Below, one piece after another: positions 1 to 5,955 of a stretch of DNA of 11,967 nt (position 1 is its first letter; each line of letters opens with the position of its first letter). Below the pieces are notes generated by a model. It was not told the DNA's origin and made no database searches. It saw only the letters and a list, made by a program, of their open reading frames with translations. Source of the DNA: JBBRHH01 sp038222915 (GTDB lineage Bacteria; Planctomycetota; Phycisphaerae; Tepidisphaerales; Tepidisphaeraceae). A program made the translations under genes and the position numbers. The stretch lies in the NCBI GenBank assembly GCA_038222915.1, contig JBBRHH010000139.1:1-11967 (forward strand), read 5' to 3'.

Positions 1-335
1 TGATGGATGCCATCGACGACGAGCTTGGCGCGGAAGTTGTATTCGGCGGTGGTGGCGGAGGAGAGACTTTCACGAAGCGGGATGAGTACGTCGGGGCCCA
101 TTTCGATGAGGCGGGCCTGGGCGGCTTCGCGGTCTTCGAAATTCAGGGCGTCTAGCTCCGAGAGATACTTTTGAATCATCGCGTGCCACGAGGAGGCGGT
201 TGGGCGGGTGGCGGGTTGGGTGCTGGGCTGGGTGGTGTCGGCGGCGAAGACTGGCGATGCTGACAGCGACAGCAGGAGAATTGCCTGGCAAAGCGAGAAT
301 GGCCGGGGGCGAAGGCGTCGCATGACGGAGGGCAT
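1..335 (-). CDS. Secreted HEAT-like repeat protein, N-terminal part (runs off left edge)
   Basis: This is the 5' part of a minus-strand gene, open from the ATG at 335 to the window edge (111 codons). Residues 5-31 look like a signal peptide: arginine-rich start (RRLRPRP), a leucine/alanine hydrophobic core, and a probable cut near VFA-AD. A Thr/Pro-rich linker (TTQPSTQPATRPTAS) follows. The segment beginning YLSELDALNFEDREAAQARL and continuing with a Leu/Ile-rich stretch resembles the first helical repeat of HEAT-like proteins common in planctomycetes, whose usual pattern is 'F..Re.A...L...G..alp.L...l'. The mature protein is inferred to be exported and to act as a helical scaffold; no catalytic motif is visible in this portion. 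A second ATG at 323 lies just before the signal peptide and could be the real start; neither ATG has a convincing ribosome binding site. Confidence 0.7.
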   Translation of the reverse strand, partial: MPSVMRRLRPRPFSLCQAILLLSLSASPVFAADTTQPSTQPATRPTASSWHAMIQKYLSELDALNFEDREAAQARLIEMGPDVLIPLRESLSSATTAEYNFRAKLVVDGIH

Positions 336-477
336 TCTAACCCGGGCAGTGCCGGGGACATGAGAAAAATGCGGCCACTACCAATCAGATGCGCTTCTGG
401 GGGGAAAGTTCCGAGGTCGGGGAAACGCGCTCCGCTTCGCGTTGCGGCTAAACGGGGTTGGTGGGATGGCATATTTG
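336..477. other. Intergenic region between diguanylate cyclase gene and HEAT-like gene
   Basis: This 142-base gap carries no gene I can support. On the minus strand it is the 3' flank of the GGDEF gene and the 5' flank of the HEAT-like gene. It contains a short hairpin at 424-443 (listed separately) and a C-run (minus-strand CTTTCCCCCCA at 398-408). I see no convincing -35/-10 pair. Confidence 0.5.
424..443 (-). terminator. Weak hairpin downstream of the GGDEF gene
   Basis: AACGCG (424-429) and CGCGTT (438-443) form a perfect 6-bp stem with an 8-base loop. It lies about 35 bases beyond the GGDEF stop codon on the minus strand. Only TTT and then C's follow the stem, so it is a poor intrinsic terminator. 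It may be a pause or transcript-end structure, or chance in GC-rich DNA. Confidence 0.25.
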
Positions 478-1365
478 TCAGGCGGCGTCGCGTGCATCCA
501 TTACGCAGTTTCGGCCACCGTGCTTGGCTCGGTAGAGCGCGGCGTCGGCGGCATGGACGAGGTGTGTGAAGCCGGCGATGTTGGCGTCGGAGACGCCGAA
601 GCTGCAGGTGACTTTCGCGGTCCGGCCGTCGTGGGCGAAGGATCGGGCCTGAATGGCTTCGCGGGCGCGTTCGGCGAGGGTGGTTGCGCCGACGAGGCCG
701 ATGCCGGGGGTGAGGATGACGAATTCTTCGCCGCCGTAGCGGCAGACGATGTCTTCGGCGCGGCTGACTTCCTGGAGAGCGTGCGCGACGCCGCGGAGGA
801 CTTCGTCGCCGAAGAGATGGCCGTAGGTGTCGTTGACGTTTTTGAAGTTGTCGATATCGGCGAGGACGCAGCCGAGGGGCCGGGGCGAGCGGGCGATGGC
901 GGCGAGTTCGGAGGCGAGGCGGTCGTCGAAGTGGGCGCGGGTCCAGAGACCGGTGAGGCCGTCGATCATGCCTTTGCGGGCGAGGAGGTCCATGAGGTAT
1001 TTGGTGCGGAGTGCGCCGCGGACGCGGGCGCGGAGTTCGGCGAGGTCGAATGGTTTGGAGACGTAGTCGACTGCGCCGAGTTCGAGGCCACGGATGCGAT
1101 CTTCGGTGGAGGAGACGCCGCTGAGGAAGATGACGGGGATGCCAAGGGTGGCCGAGTCTTGCTTCAGGTGACGGCAGACGTCGAAGCCGTCGAGGGGATG
1201 CATTTCGACGTCGAGGAGGATGAGGTCGGGATTAATGGCGATGGCGGCGGCGAGGCCTTCCTGGCCGTCGAAGGCGGAATGGAGCTCGATGGGCTCCTGG
1301 CTCAAGTGCTCGCGGATCTGCGCGTGGGTTTCGGAGGAGTCGTTGATGACAAGAATTTTTTGCAC
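478..1365 (-). CDS. Response regulator with GGDEF diguanylate cyclase domain
   Basis: This 295-residue cytoplasmic protein has the REC-GGDEF layout of WspR/PleD-type regulators. It should make cyclic di-GMP from two GTP when its receiver domain is phosphorylated. Receiver domain: residues 1-120, with phospho-acceptor Asp52 in LILLDVEM, switch Ser82 and Lys104 in SKPF. The usual acidic pair after strand 1 is Asn8-Asp9, so one acid is replaced. Output domain: residues about 130-292, with the DGLTGL entry motif (135-140) and the active site GGEEF (211-215). An RxxD product-inhibition site, Arg202-Asp205, stands exactly five residues before the active site, so product feedback is likely. The start codon is GTG with only a weak purine-rich stretch (GAAAGA) upstream. 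No cognate histidine kinase is in the window. Function is confident by family; the input signal is unknown. Confidence 0.93.
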   Translation of the reverse strand: MQKILVINDSSETHAQIREHLSQEPIELHSAFDGQEGLAAAIAINPDLILLDVEMHPLDGFDVCRHLKQDSATLGIPVIFLSGVSSTEDRIRGLELGAVDYVSKPFDLAELRARVRGALRTKYLMDLLARKGMIDGLTGLWTRAHFDDRLASELAAIARSPRPLGCVLADIDNFKNVNDTYGHLFGDEVLRGVAHALQEVSRAEDIVCRYGGEEFVILTPGIGLVGATTLAERAREAIQARSFAHDGRTAKVTCSFGVSDANIAGFTHLVHAADAALYRAKHGGRNCVMDARDAA

Positions 1366-1570
1366 GGGCGTCTTTCGATAATCCTGGTCGGCGCAGCATT
1401 CCCCACGAGCGCCTCATCGGCAATCGGCAAATGCGGCTTAATCGGAAAAATCGAAAGATCCGGTAGGGGCCGGGCGGTGGGTTCGTTATTGGGGGGAAAG
1501 CTGAGGATGCTTGGGCAGCCAAGTGAACCCCGCATTCCGTGGGCGGGGTACCGCACACTCCATGCGGGGT
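1366..1570. other. Intergenic region between purF and the GGDEF gene
   Basis: This gap of 205 bases contains no supportable gene. Its purF-proximal end is occupied by the long palindrome at 1524-1573. The remainder, about 150 bases, is the presumed 5' flank of the GGDEF gene. It includes the minus-strand run CTTTCCCCCCA (1490-1500), also found upstream of the HEAT-like gene. No clear sigma-70 promoter was seen. Confidence 0.5.
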
Positions 1571-1573
1571 TCA
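1524..1573 (-). repeat. Perfect 12-bp inverted repeat overlapping the purF stop codon
   Basis: TGAACCCCGCAT (1524-1535) and ATGCGGGGTTCA (1562-1573) are exact reverse complements separated by 26 bases. Inside the loop, GTGGGCGG and CCGCACAC can extend the stem by eight more positions with one mismatch. The purF stop codon (TGA on the minus strand, 1573-1571) is the first triplet of the palindrome. It could end or stabilise the purF transcript, but no T-run follows on either strand, so it is not a textbook intrinsic terminator. A REP-like dispersed palindrome is the alternative. Confidence 0.6.
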
Positions 1574-3130
1574 GAACATCTTGAGCTGGTCGCGCTCGAA
1601 GCTGAATTTGCTCTGGGGCTGATCGATGGGGACTTTGTATTCGCCGCTCCAGCAGGCGGTGCAGTAACGGTTTTTGGGCTTGTGAAGGCAATTCAGCATG
1701 CCTTCCATGGAGAGGTAGGCGAGGCTGTCGACTTCGAGGAAGTCGCCGATTTCTTCGACGGTGCGGTTGTGGGCGATGAGCTCGGCGCTCGTGGGGAAAT
1801 CGATGCCGTAGAAGCAGGGATGGCGAATCGGGGGGCAGGAGACGCGGAGGTGAATTTCCTGCGCACCGGCGTGGCGGAGGGCGCGCATCTTGGAGCGGGT
1901 GGTGGTGCCGCGGACGACGGAGTCTTCGACAATGATGATGCGTTTGCCTTTAACGACGTCGGGGATGATGTTGAGCTTCATGGCGACGGCGCGGTCGCGC
2001 TGGAGCTGGTTGGGCATGATGAAGGTGCGGCCGACGAAGCGGTTGGGGACGATGCCTTCTTCGAACTGGATGCCGGATTCAATCGCATAGCCGAGGGCGG
2101 CGGAACGGCCGGAGTCGGGCATCGGCATGACGTAGTCGGCGTCGATGGGGGCTTCGCGGGCGAGCTGGCGGCCCATGGCCTGACGTGCGGTGTGGACGGT
2201 CTGCCCGAACACTTTGCTGGCGACGTTGGCGAAGTAGACGTGCTCGAAGCAGCACATGGCGAGCTCGGGCGCGGGGGCTTCGAAGCGGCGGCTGTGAATG
2301 CCGTCGTCATCGATGCGGATGATTTCGCCGGGCTCGATCTCGCGGACGTATTCGGCGTGGAGGGCGTCAAACGCGCAGGTTTCACTGGCGACAACCCAAT
2401 TGCCGTCGAGCTTGCCGAGAACGAGCGGGCGGATGCCCCACGGATCGCGGGCGGCTTCGATGCGATCTGGAAACAAAAACAGGAGGCTGTAGGCCCCCTG
2501 CAGATGCTTGAGAACGTGAGGGAGTGGATCAGCTTTCTCCACGTGCGTTGGTTTGGCGAGGAGGTGGACGATGATTTCGGTGTCGGTGGTGCTTTGGAAG
2601 ATGTGGCCATGCTCTTCGTATTGCTGGCGGAGGAGGGCGGCGTTGATCAGATTGCCGTTGTGGGCGACGGCGACGGGGCCCATGAGATATTCGCGGAGAA
2701 GCGGCTGGGCGTTGCAGACTTTGCTGGAACCGGTGGTGGAATAGCGGACGTGGCCGATGGCGGCGTTGCCGGCGAGTTCTTCGCGGAGGAGACGGGGGGT
2801 GAAGACCTGGCTGACGAGGCCCATGCCGACGTGGCCGTTGAGGGTGGTGCCGTTGGAGGCGACGATGCCGGCGGATTCCTGGCCGCGATGTTGTTGCGCA
2901 AAGAGGCCGTGATAGCAGATCTGTGATGCGTCGGGGGTGCCCCAGATTCCGAAGACGCCGCACTTTTCCTTTTTTTCGTATTCGTCGTGGAAGGCTTCTT
3001 CGGGGGATGGTTCGCGCGGCGCCTGGTGCGCTTGCGGCAGGGCGATGACGCGGCCTCGGCCGCTCTTTTTCCCTGAACAATCCGGCTCTTGCTCCGTCAA
3101 GACAATCTCCTCAGTTGGACCACACAGCAT
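1571..3130 (-). CDS. purF: Amidophosphoribosyltransferase (PurF), Fe-S type
   Basis: PurF transfers the amide nitrogen of glutamine to PRPP to make 5-phosphoribosylamine, the committed step of purine synthesis. As drawn it has 519 residues. The N-terminal glutaminase domain starts at nucleophile Cys57 (KCGVFGIWG), exposed by removal of a propeptide; HRGQESAGI (81-89) and AHNGNL (156-161) follow. The phosphoribosyltransferase domain has the PRPP loop VEDSVVRGTTT (401-411). Cys293/294, Cys439 (HPCFYG), Cys490 and Cys493 (YCTAC) match the four [4Fe-4S] ligands of the Bacillus subtilis-type enzyme, so this is probably an iron-sulfur form, unlike E. coli PurF. The ATG at 3130 lacks a Shine-Dalgarno; a TTG at 3100 has GAGGAG six bases before it and may be the true start, giving 509 residues. 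Either way the propeptide (46-56 residues) is much longer than the 11 of B. subtilis. It lies downstream of greA. Confidence 0.96.
   Translation of the reverse strand: MLCGPTEEIVLTEQEPDCSGKKSGRGRVIALPQAHQAPREPSPEEAFHDEYEKKEKCGVFGIWGTPDASQICYHGLFAQQHRGQESAGIVASNGTTLNGHVGMGLVSQVFTPRLLREELAGNAAIGHVRYSTTGSSKVCNAQPLLREYLMGPVAVAHNGNLINAALLRQQYEEHGHIFQSTTDTEIIVHLLAKPTHVEKADPLPHVLKHLQGAYSLLFLFPDRIEAARDPWGIRPLVLGKLDGNWVVASETCAFDALHAEYVREIEPGEIIRIDDDGIHSRRFEAPAPELAMCCFEHVYFANVASKVFGQTVHTARQAMGRQLAREAPIDADYVMPMPDSGRSAALGYAIESGIQFEEGIVPNRFVGRTFIMPNQLQRDRAVAMKLNIIPDVVKGKRIIIVEDSVVRGTTTRSKMRALRHAGAQEIHLRVSCPPIRHPCFYGIDFPTSAELIAHNRTVEEIGDFLEVDSLAYLSMEGMLNCLHKPKNRYCTACWSGEYKVPIDQPQSKFSFERDQLKMF
3098..3112 (-). 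promoter_or_regulatory. Strong ribosome binding site before an in-frame TTG of purF
   Basis: On the minus strand GAGGAG occupies 3112-3107, followed by a six-base spacer and TTG at 3100-3098, in frame with purF at codon 11. No in-frame ATG lies between codon 1 and catalytic Cys57, and the outer ATG at 3130 is preceded by pyrimidine-rich sequence. This favours TTG as the real initiation codon; protein data would settle it. Confidence 0.5.
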
Positions 3131-3196
3131 GCCAGTGAGACGCAGGTGACGCGCGGGGGAGAAAGGCTGCGGCTCCCGTTACCGCATTAAGGCCAA

Positions 3197-3226
3197 ACCA
3201 TAAGCCTCGACCCCCCCACTGGTCAA
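3197..3226 (-). promoter_or_regulatory. Candidate sigma-70-like promoter for purF
   Basis: In the 124-base greA-purF gap the minus strand reads TTGACC (3226-3221, 5 of 6 to the -35 consensus), an 18-base spacer that includes a run of seven G's, and TATGGT (3202-3197, 4 of 6 to the -10 consensus). Transcription would start near 3190, about 60-90 bases before purF. This would allow purF expression independent of greA. I see no PurR-type operator or purine riboswitch in the gap. Confidence 0.35.
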
Positions 3227-3254
3227 TTATTGATCACACACACGACGGTGTTAA

Positions 3255-3722
3255 CTAGACGATCTCAAGAATCTTGAATTCCATGGTGCCACGGGGGGCC
3301 TTGACTCGAACGGTTTCACCTACGCGGGCCTTCATGAGGGCATCGCCCATGGGACTGGTGACGGAGACGGGTAGAATCTCGCTGTCGGCACTGGGGGGTT
3401 GGGCTTCGCCGACCAATCGGACGAGCTGTTCGGTGTCGTCGGAGAGATCGAGGAGTTTTACGGTGTGGCCGAGGAAGACCATGTCTTCAGGGACGTGTTC
3501 GTTGGAGACGACGGCGGCGTTTTTGAGCTTGGATTCGAGCTCGGCGAGCTGGCGCTGGACGCTGCGGTTTTCTTCCTTGGCGAAATGATACTCGGCGTTT
3601 TCGGAGAGATCACCCAGCGCGGCGGCCTTGCGGATGCGCTCCTGGATTTCGATTAATAGATCGAAAAGCTCCTGTCGCTTTTTTTCCAGAACGGCCTTTT
3701 CGTCGGCGCTCATCATCTGCAT
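3255..3722 (-). CDS. greA: Transcription elongation factor GreA
   Basis: GreA enters the secondary channel of stalled RNA polymerase and stimulates cleavage of backtracked transcript so elongation can resume. At 155 residues it is close to E. coli GreA (158). Residues about 5-75 form the antiparallel coiled coil; the tip LGDLSENAEYH (36-46) has the two acids that help hold the catalytic magnesium, Asp38 and Glu41. The C-terminal FKBP-like domain (about 80-155) carries the family motif SPMGDAL (123-129) and ends in RGTMEFKILEI. The start is supported by GGAG (3733-3730) seven bases before the ATG. The leader has a promoter at 3791-3819 and a probable intrinsic terminator at 3734-3766 (listed separately), suggesting attenuation. 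It diverges from atpC and lies upstream of purF on the same strand. Confidence 0.96.
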   Translation of the reverse strand: MQMMSADEKAVLEKKRQELFDLLIEIQERIRKAAALGDLSENAEYHFAKEENRSVQRQLAELESKLKNAAVVSNEHVPEDMVFLGHTVKLLDLSDDTEQLVRLVGEAQPPSADSEILPVSVTSPMGDALMKARVGETVRVKAPRGTMEFKILEIV

Positions 3723-3733
3723 GGAACAACTCC

Positions 3734-3766
3734 AAAAAACGAAACACCGCGACAGAAAGCGCGGTG
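3734..3766 (-). terminator. Intrinsic terminator (attenuator) in the greA leader
   Basis: On the minus strand CACCGCG (3766-3760), an eight-base loop (CTTTCTGT) and CGCGGTG (3751-3745) form a perfect GC-rich 7-bp stem. It is followed at once by TTTCGTTTTTT (3744-3734). This is a textbook intrinsic terminator shape. It lies between the predicted greA promoter and the greA ribosome binding site; the U-tract directly abuts GGAG. It would release a short leader RNA of about 45-50 bases unless read through. A second weak hairpin (GTTAA/TTAAC, 3768-3784) precedes it. Confidence 0.7.
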
Positions 3767-3790
3767 AGTTAAAACGGCGTTAACGGGAGC

Positions 3791-3819
3791 AGTATAGCAC
3801 AGCGGCCGGAGTGTGTGCA
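3791..3819 (-). promoter_or_regulatory. Sigma-70-like promoter for greA
   Basis: On the minus strand: TGCACA (3819-3814, 4 of 6 to the -35 consensus), a 17-base spacer, then TATACT (3796-3791, 5 of 6 to the -10 consensus) preceded by TG one base upstream, i.e. an extended -10 (TGCTATACT). Transcription should start near 3784, giving a greA leader of about 60 bases that contains the terminator at 3734-3766. Confidence 0.6.
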
Positions 3820-3927
3820 TAGAACGGGGGAAAAATTGCGGTTTGGGGTAGGCGGGCGGGACACTTTCCTTCGGGGCTTGCCTGCCCTAAACTGGCCGCT
3901 TCGATAGCAATCATTGGAGTTTTAACG

Positions 3928-4320
3928 ATGTCTTTTCACTGTGTAGTTGTGACCCCCGAGCAGAACGCGCTGGATGCAACGGTCAGCCAGGCGATTGTGC
4001 CCGCCCATGACGGGCTGATTGGTATTTTGACCGGGCGGGCGCCCATTCTGATGAAGATTGGCGCTGGGCCGTTGCGGGTCGATCTTTCGACTGGCGAGAA
4101 GAAGTTTTACTTCATTGACGGCGGGGTGGCGCAGATGAAGAACAATGAGTTGACGATCCTGACGCAGGAAGCGATTCCTGCCAATGAGATCAACTATGAG
4201 GCCGCCAAGGCGGCGTATGCGAAGGCCGCGGGGGAGCATCCGACGGATCCGGCCGGGCAGAAGGAGCGGGAGCATCAGATGGAGCGGGCGAGGGCGCAGC
4301 AGCAGATGAGCAAGAAGTAG
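3928..4320 (+). CDS. atpC: F-type ATP synthase epsilon subunit (AtpC)
   Basis: Epsilon is part of the rotating central stalk of the F1 ATP synthase; it couples gamma to the c-ring and can inhibit ATP hydrolysis. The 130-residue product has the family's N-terminal beta-sandwich (about 1-84), with the conserved signature around PAHDGLIGILTGRAPI (25-40) and FYFIDGGVAQMKNNELTIL (60-78). An alpha-helical C-terminal part (about 86-130) follows; it is rich in Ala, Lys, Gln and Arg and includes a Pro/Gly-containing break (EHPTDPAGQ). The common HAP in the signature is RAP here. GGAG eight bases upstream supports the ATG. The gene is not preceded by atpD, so the epsilon gene is split from the rest of the ATP synthase operon. 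It is followed after 27 bases by an unknown membrane-anchored protein, with which it is probably co-transcribed. Confidence 0.93.
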   Translation: MSFHCVVVTPEQNALDATVSQAIVPAHDGLIGILTGRAPILMKIGAGPLRVDLSTGEKKFYFIDGGVAQMKNNELTILTQEAIPANEINYEAAKAAYAKAAGEHPTDPAGQKEREHQMERARAQQQMSKK

Positions 4321-4347
4321 AGGCCGATCGGGGAGCCAAGACTCGAC

Positions 4348-5589
4348 ATGCTGCTGCAACTGGCACAATCTTCTCCCAGTGCCTCGACGGTTTTTTACGT
4401 CACGCTGCTTTTTATCTTTCTTACTGCGCTGATTACCACGGTGGCGACGAAGTGGTCGCGCGATAAGTGTTTGAAGATTTTTGACGGGTATCGGGTGACG
4501 CTGGAACGGGCGCGGGGACACACGATCTGGGGGACGCTGAAGGTGTTTCCAACGGGGATCGAAATCATTTACGACAATCCGTTTATTGATCCGCGCGGGC
4601 GGCAGAAGAATAGCTCGCTGCTGTATCAGGCCGAGCTTGATACGCAGGTGCATGCGTTGTTGCGGTTTGACCCGGACGATCAGGAGATTCACCCGGACGC
4701 GCCGGGGGGTGAGACGCCGCTGGGCGAAGCGCAGTTTCATAAGCGGATGCGGAAGCTGCGGCGGCGGCGGTTGCGGCAGGTGCGGGGGAGTTTTAATCCG
4801 GGGCCGATCCGGCGGATGTGGCGCGGGCTGCGGAATTTTATTAACACGCTGCGGGATGCTTTTAATGCGGCGATTGGGGCGGCGGTCAGCCAGATGCAGC
4901 GGACGTCGCCGGCCGGGGGTGTTATGGCCAGCCAGGGGAGCGCGGTGACGAGCATCGGGCAAACGCTGGTGGGGCAATTGGCCAATGCTTATGAGCCGCT
5001 GCTGGAACAATACATTGGTCAGCCGGTGATTCTGGATGTGACCGACCCGATCGATCCGAACAATGCGGTCGTCGAATACATCGGATATCTGGCGGATTAC
5101 ACGCAGCAGTTTATCGCGGTGATGAATGTCGAGCACACGTCGGCCGAGGAGTTTACGGTGACGCTGCCGGATGTGGAGTCGGGCGATCCACTGCCGCCTC
5201 TGCCGCTGCCGCCGCCGATGGGTGCGCCGCCGCCGCAGTTGCCTAAGCCGCTGGAGGTGCAGCACAATCTGGCGATTCGGATGGATGGGATTCGGGTGAA
5301 GCTGCAGAATGTCGGGTATGAGCCGATCGCGGTGCAGCGCCTGGAGCGGGCGGGGGTGGCGGATCTGGAATTGAAGATGGTGATTCCGCCGAGCGGGACG
5401 CTGGATCTGCCGGCGCGGGATGCGCGGGCCGGGAAACTGGTGCTGCGGCGTATGCACTGCGTGGATATTGTCGCGCCGCGGCGGCTGGCGACGGTGCGGC
5501 ATGCGGGGCAATCCCTGAAGCGGACGGGGTTTTCGGAAGAGTTTCACATCGATCATCTGCCGCTGGTTTCGAAGCTGTTTAAGGACTAA
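4348..5589 (+). CDS. Unrecognised membrane-anchored protein with Pro-rich linker
   Basis: I do not recognise this 413-residue protein. A single hydrophobic segment (about 14-34, FYVTLLFIFLTALITTVAT) after a short N-terminus suggests one membrane anchor with the rest cytoplasmic, because positively charged residues (KWSRDK) follow it. Residues 40-105 look like a small beta-rich domain (GHTIWGTLKVFPTGIEIIYD). A strongly basic stretch (HKRMRKLRRRRLRQVRG, 131-147) could bind lipid head groups or nucleic acid. An Ala/Gly/Ser-rich amphipathic region (165-215) follows, then a beta-rich part to about 275, a proline-rich linker (282-301), and a beta-rich C-terminal domain (303-413). Start choice: a GGGGAG lies 12 bases upstream, rather far, but the membrane segment directly after this ATG argues for it. 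Position 27 bases after atpC suggests co-transcription, not a proven role in ATP synthase. Confidence 0.85.
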   Translation: MLLQLAQSSPSASTVFYVTLLFIFLTALITTVATKWSRDKCLKIFDGYRVTLERARGHTIWGTLKVFPTGIEIIYDNPFIDPRGRQKNSSLLYQAELDTQVHALLRFDPDDQEIHPDAPGGETPLGEAQFHKRMRKLRRRRLRQVRGSFNPGPIRRMWRGLRNFINTLRDAFNAAIGAAVSQMQRTSPAGGVMASQGSAVTSIGQTLVGQLANAYEPLLEQYIGQPVILDVTDPIDPNNAVVEYIGYLADYTQQFIAVMNVEHTSAEEFTVTLPDVESGDPLPPLPLPPPMGAPPPQLPKPLEVQHNLAIRMDGIRVKLQNVGYEPIAVQRLERAGVADLELKMVIPPSGTLDLPARDARAGKLVLRRMHCVDIVAPRRLATVRHAGQSLKRTGFSEEFHIDHLPLVSKLFKD

Positions 5590-5686
5590 CGGCTTCTACA
5601 CGCCCATTTGAATGCGTGCGTGACTCGGTACAGAAAACAGGGATATTGGCCGGGCGATCATTCACCGCCGCAACCGAACATTATTC

Positions 5687-5714
5687 TTGACACACGGCCG
5701 CTATTTGATAGCAT
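5687..5714 (+). promoter_or_regulatory. Sigma-70-like promoter upstream of the LamG operon
   Basis: A perfect -35 TTGACA (5687-5692) is followed after 16 bases by TAGCAT (5709-5714, 4 of 6 to the -10 consensus). An alternative -10 is CATTAT (5712-5717, 19-base spacer). Transcription from here would start near 5721 and give a leader of about 450 bases containing the whole 11-bp repeat array. Confidence 0.5.
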
Positions 5715-5845
5715 TATGTTCGGTGTCACGGTTTGGCGGATACGAAAAAAGCGAGCAGGCCATGCGGGGTATAATTCGTCAACCCGTCCAATCAATCGCA
5801 ATCGCGCTGTTCGCCTTTCGCACCCTGAAATCCGCATTCTCAACC

Positions 5846-5955
5846 CGTGTCGATTGTGTGTCGGTTATGTGTCAGTCGTGGTCGGTTTATGTGCTGGTTA
5901 TGTGTCGGTCGTGTGTCGGTTATGGTCTGGTTGTGTGTCGGTTATGTGTCGGTTT
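5846..5955 (+). repeat. Ten-unit 11-bp tandem repeat, consensus TGTGTCGGTTA
   Basis: Ten consecutive 11-base units without any insertion or deletion. Units 2, 7 and 9 are identical (TGTGTCGGTTA at 5857, 5912 and 5934). The others differ at one to four positions, e.g. TGTGTCAGTCG (5868), TGTGCTGGTTA (5890), TGTGTCGGTCG (5901), TGGTCTGGTTG (5923) and TGTGTCGGTTT (5945). The plus strand is nearly all G and T. The 9-mer CAACCCGTG stands on both sides, at 5841-5849 and 5961-5969, exactly 120 bases apart. The unit length is close to one helical turn, so every copy would face the same side of the DNA. An operator array, a structured RNA leader or a plain minisatellite are all possible. Confidence 0.85.

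Larger units (their letters stand above)
3723..3927. other. Divergent greA/atpC intergenic region
   Basis: This 205-base region separates two divergent genes. The greA half contains an extended -10 promoter and leader terminator. The atpC half (about 3820-3927) contains GGAG (3916-3919) eight bases before the atpC ATG. I could not identify a good atpC promoter: TTGCCT at 3878-3883 has no matching -10. Confidence 0.5.

Noticed and set aside
442..2926. Long plus-strand open frames opposite the GGDEF and purF genes (up to 471 codons)
   Set aside because: They are antisense to two clearly recognised genes, have Gly/Ala/Val/Asp-rich low-complexity translations and match no family. They result from high GC, which leaves stop codons rare in the mirrored frame.
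3922..5556. 544-codon minus-strand frame opposite atpC and the unknown membrane protein
   Set aside because: The translation is Arg/Pro/His/Leu-rich with no domain signature and opposes atpC, which has a good ribosome binding site and clear homology. A shadow frame.
5770..5775. Perfect TATAAT as a second promoter
   Set aside because: No acceptable -35 at 16-18 bases (AAAAGC at 17) and no TG extension; kept only as a note in the region description.
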